DNA from: a virus
IMG/VR virus record: IMGVR_UViG_3300032117_000009
Coordinates: 1-64,000 of that record
Strand: one strand, 5' to 3'
Length of the DNA stretch: 64,000 bases
In this document: positions 53,801 through 61,226 of the stretch, one piece after another
Numbering within the stretch: position 1 is the first letter of the stretch
Layout of the letters: the number at the start of each line of letters is the position of its first letter
Made by a program: the position numbers and the translations under genes
Notes under the pieces: model-generated
Told to the model about the DNA's origin: nothing
What the model saw: the letters and a program-made list of their open reading frames with translations, nothing else
Database searches by the model: none

Positions 53801-54400
53801 TTCCCAGGCACCAATACCATCGTGCCAAGAACCCATAGCAAAAGCTTCACCTACGGTCCAATGCTCACGGCCAAGGTCAAAAAGGAATTCGTCATAATCA
53901 AGACCATCAAAGAAAAGTTCTTGATAAAAATCAGCAATTTTTGGGTCTTGGTGAGTGAATTCAATATCTAGAAGTGGAAAACGAGTATAGATATCAATAA
54001 GCGAAGGTACGAGATAGTGAGTCGTGTACATAAGACGAGTCCAGTCACGAATCTTCTGAATCTGCTCGTCGGGGTCCTCCATGTTGAACCACCAAGTACG
54101 CTCACGCCAATACTCGAAAGGATCGTGGAGCTTAGGCCATGCCCATTGAGCATCGGTTCCCATAGCAGCACCTGTACGTCTGCCCATACCTTCCATATTG
54201 CGAGCAGATTGCTCATCAAATTGAGAAGATGCAGTTCTACCATCAAGGCGTTTTCTAGCTCTTGATTCAGAAGATTGCTGATTCATCACATCTTGTTTAA
54301 AAGATCCAGGAAGAATGAGCTTTTTAGCAGCAGCTCTTGATGCAGCTGCTTTGCGAATAGGTTCCCTTGGTAGGGTCAAGCCCTCGCCGTTATTAGCCAT
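50879..54400 (-). CDS. Portal protein with in-frame intein
   Basis: 1173 aa; 831 aa after splicing. Extein features: DPFEYWRERTWWFNMEDPDE, LVPSLIDIYTRFPLLD, a helix-rich core after the intein (NPWSEHGSPILLRAFRM, EELLQGGKSGAPYASGA-like clip region) and a C-terminal Lys-rich stretch plus a zinc ribbon (CSSCDW...CPNCGERN). The intein occupies residues 278-619. Portal forms the dodecameric DNA channel at one capsid vertex. Position before protease and capsid genes supports the call. Confidence 0.85.
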   Translation of the reverse strand: MANNGEGLTLPREPIRKAAASRAAAKKLILPGSFKQDVMNQQSSESRARKRLDGRTASSQFDEQSARNMEGMGRRTGAAMGTDAQWAWPKLHDPFEYWRERTWWFNMEDPDEQIQKIRDWTRLMYTTHYLVPSLIDIYTRFPLLDIEFTHQDPKIADFYQELFFDGLDYDEFLFDLGREHWTVGEAFAMGSWHDGIGAWEDDEIINPNDVIVAKNRALRTYQYHIKVPDEIKKLIDTRDPAPEYAALMQLYPDVVAWARQDKEIPVSDVLMKQIKFKCVVGSTDIMTPSGPIKAQDLAVGDEVLAWDETANKIVHSTVSHQGINDPEPIYWITTKQGRRIGVNSEHPFLTENGWVEASDLTIGTNLLVGHNYSNKENNNEEKDIARFLGMMVGDGSYGHKTIMFHNEDQENIDWMNKFVASYGCKLSQAGSTKISWIVSQGEKTKNPNLIKQLLVDCGVRGQTTHTKRVPAFVWEGGKEFWSEFLAGYFDTDGHVDSNGMVVWTSMNRPLLEDCQILLSFLGVESRIYDVPKYDYAPDSGYGYRLIVGKKESKSILASFVKPLCNRKAIPDEIPVKNTRPSNFPYDSIIKIELGQDEETMAIGIADYHTHITAGLVTHNTNPWSEHGSPILLRAFRMLMLEESLNAAQDAIADRLYSPLILATLGLPDVDEDGPWIPDATELQQLRDDLALAINSDFRLMTYHHGLDIKNAFGREAMPRLDQDFLRVESKVMQVFGIGAELLQGGKSGAPYASGALNRELITNMLTTYQKKIARFVQERMRPVAERQGHYEYRKVGNARIPVMETVLLVNEETGEEYVEERPKLAIPDVQFKSMNLRDEQVERQFVMELAGQGFPVSLKTMAINIPIEFKDEIEAKTEEKLQTVVAEQRFKKDLFERLIALELPIPPEYYQEFMAYNMQQENPEMIAQMSPQGIADITSQPSAPNILTPGTQADADSMVGPFLMPGMIPPQRPAESDDQKKSQPKKPTKKKTDTKKTKKSSVTGSSYEYDDDFNNGDYDFDIYDNPVECSSCDWLGDYDDLDKDSLVGKTLNNPCPNCGERNSVDFKTASTKTASNNDGYVAEYGGRMYFGVPKEQQLRRKMTIIKGMKIVTDSQYEKFNLEDFEENYRVANAVGSDNEAANEAMQHGVADDGEVGYGNTGAGLDFQNDEGKM
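52544..53569 (-). other. Intein (342 aa) with DOD/LAGLIDADG homing endonuclease
   Basis: Begins at Cys278 (CVVGSTDIMTPSGPIKAQDL), has NSEHPFLT as block B, endonuclease motifs FLGMMVGDGSYG and EFLAGYFDTDGHVDSNGM, and ends TAGLVTHN at Asn619 with Thr620 as the first downstream extein residue. All splice-essential residues are present, so splicing is expected. The +1 residue is Thr rather than the commoner Cys or Ser. Confidence 0.9.
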
Positions 54401-54414
54401 GGTCTACTTTCTTA

Positions 54415-54597
54415 TTAGTGATTGCAACTTGGGCAATACCCTTCAGCATACGGTGGGACTTCTGATCCACAATTACCGCACAATGAAGGAGCTCCAGAAA
54501 TGTGGATTCCACCTTCTATTGTATTACCTGAAAGAGTCCAATTTGTTGCTAATTTTCTTTTTGCTGATTGTCTAATATTTTGCTGACGATCTGCCAT
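54415..54597 (-). CDS. 60-aa zinc-ribbon protein
   Basis: MADRQQNIRQSAKRKLATNW then a C-terminal CGNCGSEVPPYAEGYCPSCNH: two CxxC knuckles 15 residues apart, a rubredoxin-like zinc ribbon. Lies between portal and a beta-rich protein with a one-base overlap. Similar ribbons occur in several other head genes here, suggesting a shared structural use. Confidence 0.72.
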   Translation of the reverse strand: MADRQQNIRQSAKRKLATNWTLSGNTIEGGIHISGAPSLCGNCGSEVPPYAEGYCPSCNH

Positions 54598-55328
54598 TAC
54601 ATTTGACCCCCTGGAGTAAACATCTCTTCAATTTCTGTCTGGTTATAGCCAGTATTACCAGTATTACCAACCCAGCTTGTTTCTCTACCAAATGGCTTGC
54701 TAGAGTTAACAACAAGGTTTGGTTGACCAAGGCGACCATTGACAGCGTTGGCATTAGCAGCCATGCGCTCAGCAGAAAGGTCTACAAACATGTTTGCTAC
54801 TGACCAATCAATAATTCCACCATCATTAGCTGTTGTAGAAGTTAAAGTAGCTTGAAGGCGGTATGAAGGAACCATATAGTCAGATGTTACTTGAAGAATT
54901 GAATCTTTATCTGAAACGCTTACTACTAGAGGGCTGCCAATACTAATCCAGTCATTAGCATCAGAAGCAAATCTTTTAAAAGATCCTTGAAGCTGGACAG
55001 ATGCGGTTCCTACCCAACTTGGTTCTGGATTCAGGTTGATGGTAATAGAGCCAATATCATTACCGCCAGTTCCTGATCCAAGAGAGAACCTGCAAGAAGT
55101 GCTGTAGATCCACTGAGGATTTGTTCCAGCAGTATAATTAAGGAACATTCCAGGGACAACGTTACCCTGTTTAAAAGTTCTTTGTGGGAAAGAACCGCTA
55201 CCAACAGTCAATGTAGAGTTTGGCGCATTGACATTAATAAAATTGTAAGTAGCTCCGTATCCACTATATCCATTTGCTGGTATTCCTGCTATGTAGGCAC
55301 CTTGTCCTACTCCTGAAGCAAATTGCAT
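54597..55328 (-). CDS. Beta-rich virion protein
   Basis: 243 aa. A compact beta domain: SITINLNPEPSWVGTASVQL, DSILQVTSDYMVPSYRLQAT, TANDGGIIDWSVANMFVDLS; C-terminal tail polar with EIEEMFTPGGQM. No family recognised. Located just before the portal gene's upstream ribbon gene; probably a minor head or vertex protein. AGGAG precedes the ATG. Confidence 0.6.
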   Translation of the reverse strand: MQFASGVGQGAYIAGIPANGYSGYGATYNFINVNAPNSTLTVGSGSFPQRTFKQGNVVPGMFLNYTAGTNPQWIYSTSCRFSLGSGTGGNDIGSITINLNPEPSWVGTASVQLQGSFKRFASDANDWISIGSPLVVSVSDKDSILQVTSDYMVPSYRLQATLTSTTANDGGIIDWSVANMFVDLSAERMAANANAVNGRLGQPNLVVNSSKPFGRETSWVGNTGNTGYNQTEIEEMFTPGGQM

Positions 55329-55342
55329 AATATTTCTCCTAT

Positions 55343-55918
55343 TTAGACCTCAGCGTTAAATTTGAATTCTCCGCTAAGGACCTTTAACGCATGATTAGCA
55401 AGGTCTTCGTCGGAAAAATCTTTTGAAGATTCTTGTGGTTTAATAATACCATCAAACATTTTATCAAATTGTTGTTCAGATGTTATAACTGGTTTTTCTA
55501 TTACTGGTGGTGCTTGAACTTGAGAAATAATTTCTGGAACTTCAATTTCTGCAACTTCTTCTTTTAATTCTTCAATTATTGAATATAATTGTTGAATTTT
55601 TAAGTTTGTCGTTTTTATATAATTTTTGATAGAATCAAATTCATTCTTACCGTAATATTTTTTTAAATAATCTACGCAAATTTGCCATACAAATGGTAAA
55701 TCTTCTTTTAAACCGTTAAGGTAAATAAGATCACCATCTGGTCTTACTTTAAATTCAAATTCACGGCCCTCGGAATCTAATAAAACTCCAGTAATTTCTT
55801 TTGGCGTTGTTTTGAACTCAACAATGTCAACTATACCGCAAATATTTGCATATTCTTTTTTTGGAATTTCTTCCGTTTTGTTAATTCGTTGGGTTTTTGA
55901 AAACCAGTTGATAATCAC
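55343..55918 (-). CDS. Hypothetical protein with coiled-coil and acidic tail
   Basis: 191 aa. N-terminal SH3/KOW-like strands (GIVDIVEFKTTPKEITGVLL, EGREFEFKVRPDGDLIYLNG), helical centre with heptads (IEELKEEVAEIEVPEII) and an acidic C-terminal helix SDEDLANHALKVLSG. Overlaps the upstream gene by 38 bases, which is unusually long in this window. Function unknown. Confidence 0.6.
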   Translation of the reverse strand: MIINWFSKTQRINKTEEIPKKEYANICGIVDIVEFKTTPKEITGVLLDSEGREFEFKVRPDGDLIYLNGLKEDLPFVWQICVDYLKKYYGKNEFDSIKNYIKTTNLKIQQLYSIIEELKEEVAEIEVPEIISQVQAPPVIEKPVITSEQQFDKMFDGIIKPQESSKDFSDEDLANHALKVLSGEFKFNAEV

Positions 55919-56372
55919 TCTTCTTCTCCATTGAGGCCTTGCGGTCCTCCCAGACTACACAGAATTCTTTTTCTCCAACTACAAGGACAGAACCCTGTAC
56001 TTTGTTACCTTTTTTATTAGCAAAAATAACTTTTGCACCAGCAATTGTTGGAGATTTTGTAGAAGCAACAACGACCATCTGAATATCTTTTCGAGCTTGA
56101 CGCTTACGAAAACCTGAAGCTTGAGCAGCAGTTCTCATATATGGAGCAGTTTGCTGAGCTGGGTTTTCATATGGATTTTCATGCTTATTGCTGTAGTTAT
56201 CACGATCAATTTCAGCAGCCCAAGCAGCACGAGAATCGTCTACAGTTTGACGATTTTGTTGAGCGTCATTTTGTACAGTGTTCATGTAATCATATGGCAT
56301 TGGTGAACCTGGAAGGGCAAAGTCTGCAGCAACATCACCGGCACTAAAGTCTTCTGTTGTGTAGTTATCCAT
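55881..56372 (-). CDS. Hypothetical protein with SH3-like C-terminal domain
   Basis: 163 aa. N-terminal disordered region rich in Asn/Gln/Asp; a basic patch (FRKRQARKDIQMVVVASTK); C-terminal beta barrel-like segment AKVIFANKKGNKVQGSVLVV, then KEFCVVWEDRKASMEKK. Such KOW/SH3-like ends occur in head-associated proteins. AGGAG before the ATG. No function assigned. Confidence 0.6.
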   Translation of the reverse strand: MDNYTTEDFSAGDVAADFALPGSPMPYDYMNTVQNDAQQNRQTVDDSRAAWAAEIDRDNYSNKHENPYENPAQQTAPYMRTAAQASGFRKRQARKDIQMVVVASTKSPTIAGAKVIFANKKGNKVQGSVLVVGEKEFCVVWEDRKASMEKKSDYQLVFKNPTN

Positions 56373-56480
56373 GATTATTTCTCCTTAAATAAAATCTATA
56401 CCAAATTGGTTAATCAATGCAATGAATCTATTCATTATTTTGATTGCACTTCTTATATCTATTTCTAGCAATATTAACAG

Positions 56481-57383
56481 TTACCATTCTATTTTATGAC
56501 TTGATACCATTGTACCATGTTCATAATCTGCAACTGGGTGGTCATGATCGCATGCATAAGCTCCATGTTTATGAGCTTCATCATAAACTTTTAAAAGGTC
56601 TTTTTCATTATAACCTTGAAGCCAATTGTTTCTAAATCCATGATGATTAATGAGATGATTTTTCAAACTTTCGTATGAAGCATGTTTATGAGATCTAGGA
56701 TAAATACCATCGCCATTACTATCAAGACCATTAACTTGTTCTCTTGTCATATTTCTTGGTGGTCTAAATGATCTTGGAGCATTTATTATTGTGTGCAAAT
56801 CTTCTGCAACATCTGGGGTTAATGCAGACTGATCGTTTGCTTGAAGCATGCTAGCATCTTCATAAGTATCTTGCGTAGTCATGCCAGGGCTTTTTGCAAT
56901 TTTTAATTTACCTTTATTACAATTAGGACAAGTTTCTCCAACGCCACCAAAAAAATCTGTTTCGTCGTCATCACCAGGATCTAATTCTTCTCCACATTGA
57001 TCACATTCTAAATCTATAGATGGAGCAGCTTTATAAACCCTTGCAGAAACAGAAAAACCATTTTCTTCTCCAAGAATTTCTCCATTATCAGAGCATCTTG
57101 GACAATATATTAAAGTATCGCCACTTTGTGTATGTGGGTACCCTTGCGATGAAGGAAAAGAACTATGGCAACCGGCACAATAAGATGTTGAAGATTCTTT
57201 TTTATTTTTTCTTTCCCAACCCATTCTTTTATAAAGGTCGTCAAGAATAATATCTCTTGTCCTTGGAACATGAACATCATCCTGTTGACCAGGGCAATAT
57301 GTTGTTCCACGACTATCAACCCAGTCTTCATTATCATTTGGGTAAATGCTGTCACCACAATGCCAGCAAATAGCTTTTTCCAT
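56481..57383 (-). CDS. Multi-zinc-ribbon protein
   Basis: 300 aa with repeated knuckles: CWHC (6-9) and a later Cys, CAGCHS (69-74) with CPRCSD (about 94), CDQCGEE (about 127) with CPNCNKG (about 152). The C-terminal third contains His-rich helices SYESLKNHLINHHGFRNNWL and KHGAYACDHDHP, resembling a helix-extended zinc finger. Adjacent to a second Cys-rich gene; perhaps an internal virion or DNA-binding protein. Function unknown. Confidence 0.65.
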   Translation of the reverse strand: MEKAICWHCGDSIYPNDNEDWVDSRGTTYCPGQQDDVHVPRTRDIILDDLYKRMGWERKNKKESSTSYCAGCHSSFPSSQGYPHTQSGDTLIYCPRCSDNGEILGEENGFSVSARVYKAAPSIDLECDQCGEELDPGDDDETDFFGGVGETCPNCNKGKLKIAKSPGMTTQDTYEDASMLQANDQSALTPDVAEDLHTIINAPRSFRPPRNMTREQVNGLDSNGDGIYPRSHKHASYESLKNHLINHHGFRNNWLQGYNEKDLLKVYDEAHKHGAYACDHDHPVADYEHGTMVSSHKIEW

Positions 57384-57385
57384 GT

Positions 57386-58819
57386 TTACGAATTTCTGTA
57401 ATTACGAGACTTACGCTTGCAATCTTCTACAGATGTACAAGGTGTGTCTCCATGCTGACGGTGCCAATCTTCGTGAAGATCATCGTGGAGTTGTGTTTCT
57501 GCTTCTGGCTCACCATTTTCACGCATATTATCCATATTGTCATAACGTGAAGCTTTAGCAGCACAATCTTCTTCTGATGTGCAAGGTGAGTCACCATACA
57601 TAGCATGCCAATCATCGTGGCCTTGATCATGGCGCATTACATCGCTCATATTATGATTGTAAGCTGGGCAACCAATTGAACCGTAATGGTCACCATATGG
57701 GTCTAGTTCTCCACCACATTGTCCACAAGAACCACATGCTCCACAGCCAGCACCATCACAATTAGGGCAATAATCACCATCAGCCATGTGAGCAGTGACC
57801 CAAGTAGAACCATGCTTGCTTTGCATCATAGCACGAAAAGATGCCTCAGCTTTTTCTTTTGAATCATGGTGAGAAAGGACTTTTCCTGTTCCCTTTTGAA
57901 GAATAACCCAGGAATCGCCACGCTTCTCAATGTACTTGTTAGCTGTACGTGAAGATGTGTGCCCCTGCTCGTCTTCCATAGGAGTATGAAATGACCCATC
58001 TGGGCATTGGCCATCTTTTTGACCAAAAATTACACCGCTCTCCCAGTACTTATCGTATGGGTTCCAGTCAATTCTTTGATTACAATTTTTGCAAGAAGAC
58101 CGTTCACCACCGTGGTAACCACCATAATCCCATTCAGATGCTAATTTGCGTGAAGCATCACGTTCCCAATCAAATGGTCGCTTACCTTTTTGAACATCCT
58201 TATGGTCTTCTTCCTTCCAATCATAAGGATTACTTTCTGGTCTTATGTTTTCAACATGACCTTTACCAAACGATGAACCATCTTCATCATTTGAATAATC
58301 ATCGTAATTTTTATTTTTATTTTTTCTGTCAATTAATTTTTGTATGCCATAAGAAGTAGCAGCCATTCCTCCTGCGATAAGATCACCAAGTGGGGTAAGA
58401 TACATTTCAGAAGATTCATGGCGAGAAGCATTCTTGCTTCTGCAAGCTTTGCAAAGTGGTGAATCTGAGTCTAGCTCACCATCAGCGCACTTTTCACAAG
58501 TTGACTTTGCAAACTTACGATTCTTGCCACAATTACAATCCTCGCACTTAGCATGACGAAGTGACCATTCAGTGTGAAGGGCTTTTACAAGCTTTGTCTT
58601 TGAATCTGATACATTGGCAAGGCGTGAAAAAGCAATTTTAGAAATCTGATCATCTACCATCTCACAACGTTGGGCAAATTCACCATCTGTGTGAGCGTTG
58701 AAAAGGAAATCACCAGTAACCTGGAGGGCATCATACTTAGCAGCGATAAGTGACTTACCTGCTGTCTTAGCCTGGAAAACGATCTCTTGTGAATCATCAA
58801 AATCGAACATGGAAGACAT
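57386..58819 (-). CDS. Cysteine-rich protein with repeated zinc ribbons
   Basis: 477 aa. N-terminal 95 residues helical (GEFAQRCEMVDDQISKIAFS); then CEDCNCGK..CEKCADG..CKAC (about 92-130); a small hydrophobic helix near 145-160; WVILQKGTGKVLSHHDSKEK, a motif common in phage head proteins; a cysteine cluster CPNCDGAGCGACGSCGQCGG; and two copies of DWH...GD.PCTS.EDC at the end. AAGGAG five bases before the ATG. Structural or DNA-handling role is possible; unknown. Confidence 0.65.
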   Translation of the reverse strand: MSSMFDFDDSQEIVFQAKTAGKSLIAAKYDALQVTGDFLFNAHTDGEFAQRCEMVDDQISKIAFSRLANVSDSKTKLVKALHTEWSLRHAKCEDCNCGKNRKFAKSTCEKCADGELDSDSPLCKACRSKNASRHESSEMYLTPLGDLIAGGMAATSYGIQKLIDRKNKNKNYDDYSNDEDGSSFGKGHVENIRPESNPYDWKEEDHKDVQKGKRPFDWERDASRKLASEWDYGGYHGGERSSCKNCNQRIDWNPYDKYWESGVIFGQKDGQCPDGSFHTPMEDEQGHTSSRTANKYIEKRGDSWVILQKGTGKVLSHHDSKEKAEASFRAMMQSKHGSTWVTAHMADGDYCPNCDGAGCGACGSCGQCGGELDPYGDHYGSIGCPAYNHNMSDVMRHDQGHDDWHAMYGDSPCTSEEDCAAKASRYDNMDNMRENGEPEAETQLHDDLHEDWHRQHGDTPCTSVEDCKRKSRNYRNS

Positions 58820-58879
58820 TTTATCTCCTTAGGTTAGGTGTAATCTGCCATTGAAGGCGCTGGGCATAGAAACAGAAAA

Positions 58880-58919
58880 ATGCTTCTAGTTTCATCAACT
58901 AAGACGATTCTAGAAGCAT
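58880..58919 (-). terminator. Rho-independent-type terminator
   Basis: ATGCTTCTAG/CTAGAAGCAT 10-bp stem with further pairing (TCGTC/GATGA) in the loop, followed on the minus strand by TTTTT. Lies after the 142-aa gene and before the cysteine-rich head gene, so it would separate the accessory block from the head operon. Confidence 0.7.
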
Positions 58920-58938
58920 AATAAATACATTGTTGGCC

Positions 58939-59367
58939 TTAAAAGTTAAACCCATGCTCTCTGAGCTTTTGTCTTGCGTAAGGAACAACCATTTTCCCCA
59001 TGTTTTTTGTACTATAGTCGCCTTGTTTTTCATCAGAATTATATTTTTCTAATTCATGAACATCAGAAGGGTAATAATCAAATTCTGGGTCTGGATCTTC
59101 TTCTTCAAAACCTTCCAAATATTTTAAAAATTTTTGGTAATAATTACGTATATTTTCACTATCTTGAGGCCCATCAACATCAAAATGTCTTACACCGTCA
59201 TACCATTTTTCATTAGGGATTTCACAAGTCCAATGCTGAGCATCATCAAAATTACTTGAAGCAAATTTAACTATTGGCCAATTTGTTATATGATGAACTG
59301 CCCATGCAAAAGCATCGCAATGTCCATGCTTATAATTAAGTTCATGTGGTTGTACATTATCACTCAT
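58939..59367 (-). CDS. Hypothetical protein with GHCDAFAWAVHHITNWPIV motif
   Basis: 142 aa. The motif GHCDAFAWAVHHITNWPIV (15-33) matches the pattern GxCxxxAxAxHxxTGWPx that I have seen in many phage and actinobacterial proteins of unknown function; the Cys-His arrangement would suit a thiol enzyme. The rest is acidic (EGFEEEDPDPEFDYYPSD) with a basic C-terminal helix. First gene after the tRNA array. Function not known. Confidence 0.65.
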   Translation of the reverse strand: MSDNVQPHELNYKHGHCDAFAWAVHHITNWPIVKFASSNFDDAQHWTCEIPNEKWYDGVRHFDVDGPQDSENIRNYYQKFLKYLEGFEEEDPDPEFDYYPSDVHELEKYNSDEKQGDYSTKNMGKMVVPYARQKLREHGFNF

Positions 59368-59403
59368 ATTACTATGACCAATCTATAAACAAATTACATA
59401 AAG

Positions 59404-59479
59404 TGGAGCGTGTGAGGATCGAACTCACCTAATAAAGAGATATAAGCTCTTCGGATGCTACCAGCTTACCTTACGCTCC
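59404..59479 (-). tRNA. tRNA-Ile(TAT)
   Basis: Acceptor GGAGCGT/ACGCTCC, anticodon stem AAGAG/CTCTT with loop CTTATAT, T-arm GTGAG TTCGATC CTCAC, discriminator A. Reads AUA, a codon rare in many high-GC hosts. Confidence 0.9.
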
Positions 59480-59494
59480 AAAATTATTATTTTG

Positions 59495-59579
59495 CGGATA
59501 CGGTGTGATTCGAACACACGGTTGCTTTCACAACGCTGGTTTTCAAGACCAGTCCATTAGTCCACTCTGGCACGTATCC
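59495..59579 (-). tRNA. tRNA-Ser(TGA)
   Basis: Class II tRNA: acceptor GGATACG/CGTATCC, anticodon stem CTGGT/ACCAG, loop CTTGAAA, variable stem GTTG..CAAC, T-loop TTCGAAT, discriminator G. Confidence 0.92.
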
Positions 59580-59590
59580 TAAAATTATAG

Positions 59591-59672
59591 TGGAAGCGGT
59601 AGGATTCGAACCTACGAACTCTGAGAGAACAGTTTTACAGACTGCCTGCTTTAGCCACTTGCATACACTTCC
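59591..59672 (-). tRNA. tRNA-Tyr(GTA)
   Basis: Acceptor GGAAGTG/CGCTTCC, anticodon stem GCAGT/ACTGT, loop CTGTAAA, long variable arm, T-arm GTAGG TTCGAAT CCTAC, discriminator A. Confidence 0.91.
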
Positions 59673-59676
59673 TTGG

Positions 59677-59749
59677 GGTGACCGATGGGACTTGAACCCA
59701 CAACCGCTCGGGCCACATCCGAGTGCTCTACCAATTGAGCTACGGCCAC
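59677..59749 (-). tRNA. tRNA-His(GTG)
   Basis: Acceptor GTGGCCG/CGGTCAC, anticodon stem CTCGG/CCGAG, loop ATGTGGC, discriminator C as expected for tRNA-His, with an encoded CCA (59674-59676). Only four bases separate it from tRNA-Tyr. Confidence 0.91.
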
Positions 59750-59815
59750 ATTTAGATAGGTCCTGATAGCCACTCCAGGTTGATCTACTATATAGATCGG
59801 CATTACCTACCATAG

Positions 59816-59888
59816 TCGGGTTGGAGAGACTCGAACTCTCGGCCTCATGCTCCCAAAGCATGCGATCTACCTACTGATCTACAACCCG
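59816..59888 (-). tRNA. tRNA-Pro(TGG)
   Basis: Acceptor CGGGTTG/CAACCCG, anticodon stem CATGC/GCATG, loop TTTGGGA, T-arm GAGAG TTCGAGT CTCTC, discriminator A. Its first 18 bases are also the last codons and stop of the upstream endonuclease gene. Confidence 0.92.
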
Positions 59889-60353
59889 TAAATAATTTTC
59901 TATTTCTAATTTGTTGTTTTCATACCAACCAAGTCTAATATTGCAACCACAACAAAGTAATCCTCTTACATTACCTGTTACATGATCATGATCAATTGCA
60001 AAGTTTCTTCCAGTAGAACATTTATCTGTCTTGCAGATAGAGCATTTGTTGTTCTGATTCTTCATCATATCATGAAAATCATCTATTGTTAAACCAAATA
60101 GTCTAGTTCTTTCTTTAATATTTAAACATGGTCTACAATATGCTGATTTTTTTACTTTATTGTTTTCTTTACAATAAATACATAAATCAGTAAAGTTCTT
60201 TTTTTGTGATCTAATTGGGTTGTTTGTTATAGCTGCACATTGCTGAGAACAAAACAAACCTGTGCCTTTTTTGATCTGGTACTGATATCTTGTGAATGTG
60301 TTGTTGCAATCTTTGCTTTTGCACGTTTCTTGAATTGAAGTAATTTTATTCAT
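59871..60353 (-). CDS. HNH homing-type endonuclease, endonuclease VII-like
   Basis: 160 aa. Several CxxC knuckles (CKSKDC, CIYC, CRPC) precede the catalytic core NNKCSICKT...FAIDHDHVTGNVRGLLCCGC (NIRLGWYENN), the recombination endonuclease VII-like treble clef found in many phage homing enzymes. AGGAGGG Shine-Dalgarno. Its last six codons and stop overlap the 5' end of tRNA-Pro, and a truncated tRNA-Pro lies on its upstream side, pointing to insertion at a tRNA gene. Confidence 0.85.
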   Translation of the reverse strand: MNKITSIQETCKSKDCNNTFTRYQYQIKKGTGLFCSQQCAAITNNPIRSQKKNFTDLCIYCKENNKVKKSAYCRPCLNIKERTRLFGLTIDDFHDMMKNQNNKCSICKTDKCSTGRNFAIDHDHVTGNVRGLLCCGCNIRLGWYENNKLEIENYLRVVDQ

Positions 60354-60401
60354 ACTTATAAACCCTCCTATTACTTTTTTGTTTTCAAGTATGAATTACA
60401 T

Positions 60402-60423
60402 TACCAAGCTGCGCCACAACCCG
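60402..60423 (-). pseudogene. tRNA-Pro 5' remnant
   Basis: 22 nt reading CGGGTTGTGGCGCAGC plus TTGGTA: acceptor strand and D-arm start of a tRNA-Pro, then the similarity stops. Lies about 50 bases upstream of the endonuclease start; the intact tRNA-Pro with the same acceptor strand is on the other side. Confidence 0.6.
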
Positions 60424-60448
60424 TTACTTGATTAACATATCATAAATA

Positions 60449-60637
60449 TTACTCTGTTTCTCCAATATCCCAATCATCATAAGAGCCAAGACGAACCATA
60501 TGAATACAAGGATCATCTCCACGTTCCCAAGCAAGCTCTTCGCTTTCATGCATAGGTCCACCATCATGCGTATTACAAAATTGATCTGTGCAATACCCAT
60601 TATCAATTCCAAATTTCAACCACTCATCAAATGTCAT
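60449..60637 (-). CDS. Small conserved-type phage protein
   Basis: 62 aa: MTFDEWLKFGIDNGYCTDQF, then CNTHDGGPMHESEELAWERG and DDPCIHMVRLGSYDDW. I recognise this as a type of short acidic protein frequent in actinobacteriophages; three cysteines and histidines could bind a metal. Located between tRNA-Asn and the endonuclease/tRNA-Pro unit. Function unknown. Confidence 0.75.
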   Translation of the reverse strand: MTFDEWLKFGIDNGYCTDQFCNTHDGGPMHESEELAWERGDDPCIHMVRLGSYDDWDIGETE

Positions 60638-60666
60638 ACTTTTATCTTTCCACTATGTTTATAAAG

Positions 60667-60740
60667 CTCCCGAGGTAGGACTCGAACCTACAACATCCTG
60701 ATTAACAGTCAGGCGCAACTGCCAATTGTGCTACTCGGGA
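60667..60740 (-). tRNA. tRNA-Asn(GTT)
   Basis: Acceptor TCCCGAG/CTCGGGA, anticodon stem CCTGA/TCAGG, loop CTGTTAA, T-arm GTAGG TTCGAGT CCTAC, discriminator G. Confidence 0.92.
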
Positions 60741-60750
60741 ATGTTTATTG

Positions 60751-61224
60751 TTAATAAGATTTACCTTCAGCATATCTTTTTTTTCGATATGCCCTTCCAT
60801 TACCTCTATTCTTTCCTTTATATGTTTCTAGAAGCATATCACAATTACCGCAGACTAAACGAACATTTTCCCAAGAGTTATTATATGAATTGCCATCTAT
60901 ATGATCAAGAATTAATGGCATTGGTTTTCCTTGCCACTCAGTCCCTTTACATATTGAGCAAGTGTTACCTTCTGTTGCAAGTCTAGTATTCTTTAATATT
61001 CTAGTTCCAGCTTTTTCATCTAATATTTTTTTAATGCCTCTACAAAAACTAGAACATACATTAGAACCTTTATAAGTTTTATTATCACAAATAACACACT
61101 GAGTAATTTTATTTTTATCTAGTTTAACTCTTTTTGGGTGTAAAGAATTGTTTCTTTTTGTAGAATAAGATCTAGAACAAAATTTTGGATTATTTGTTTC
61201 TTTTTTACAATTTAAACATTCCAT
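60751..61224 (-). CDS. HNH homing-type endonuclease
   Basis: 157 aa. N-terminal MECLNCKKETNNPKFCS and CVICDNKTYKGSNVCSSFC zinc knuckles, then the HNH core CSICKGTEW...LILDHIDGNSYNNSWENVRL and VCGNCDMLLETYKG. Starts with ATG just two bases beyond the end of tRNA-Thr with no Shine-Dalgarno visible, and ends ten bases before tRNA-Asn, filling exactly the space between the two tRNAs. Basic C-terminal tail for DNA contact. Confidence 0.85.
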   Translation of the reverse strand: MECLNCKKETNNPKFCSRSYSTKRNNSLHPKRVKLDKNKITQCVICDNKTYKGSNVCSSFCRGIKKILDEKAGTRILKNTRLATEGNTCSICKGTEWQGKPMPLILDHIDGNSYNNSWENVRLVCGNCDMLLETYKGKNRGNGRAYRKKRYAEGKSY

Positions 61225-61226
61225 AG

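Noticed and set aside
53393-53971. 192-codon plus-strand open frame
   Set aside because: Lies wholly within the portal/intein gene on the minus strand, composition not protein-like; shadow frame.
59782-59798. GATCTA/TAGATC hairpin between tRNA-His and tRNA-Pro
   Set aside because: Short AT-rich stem, likely only a spacer; no tRNA fits there.
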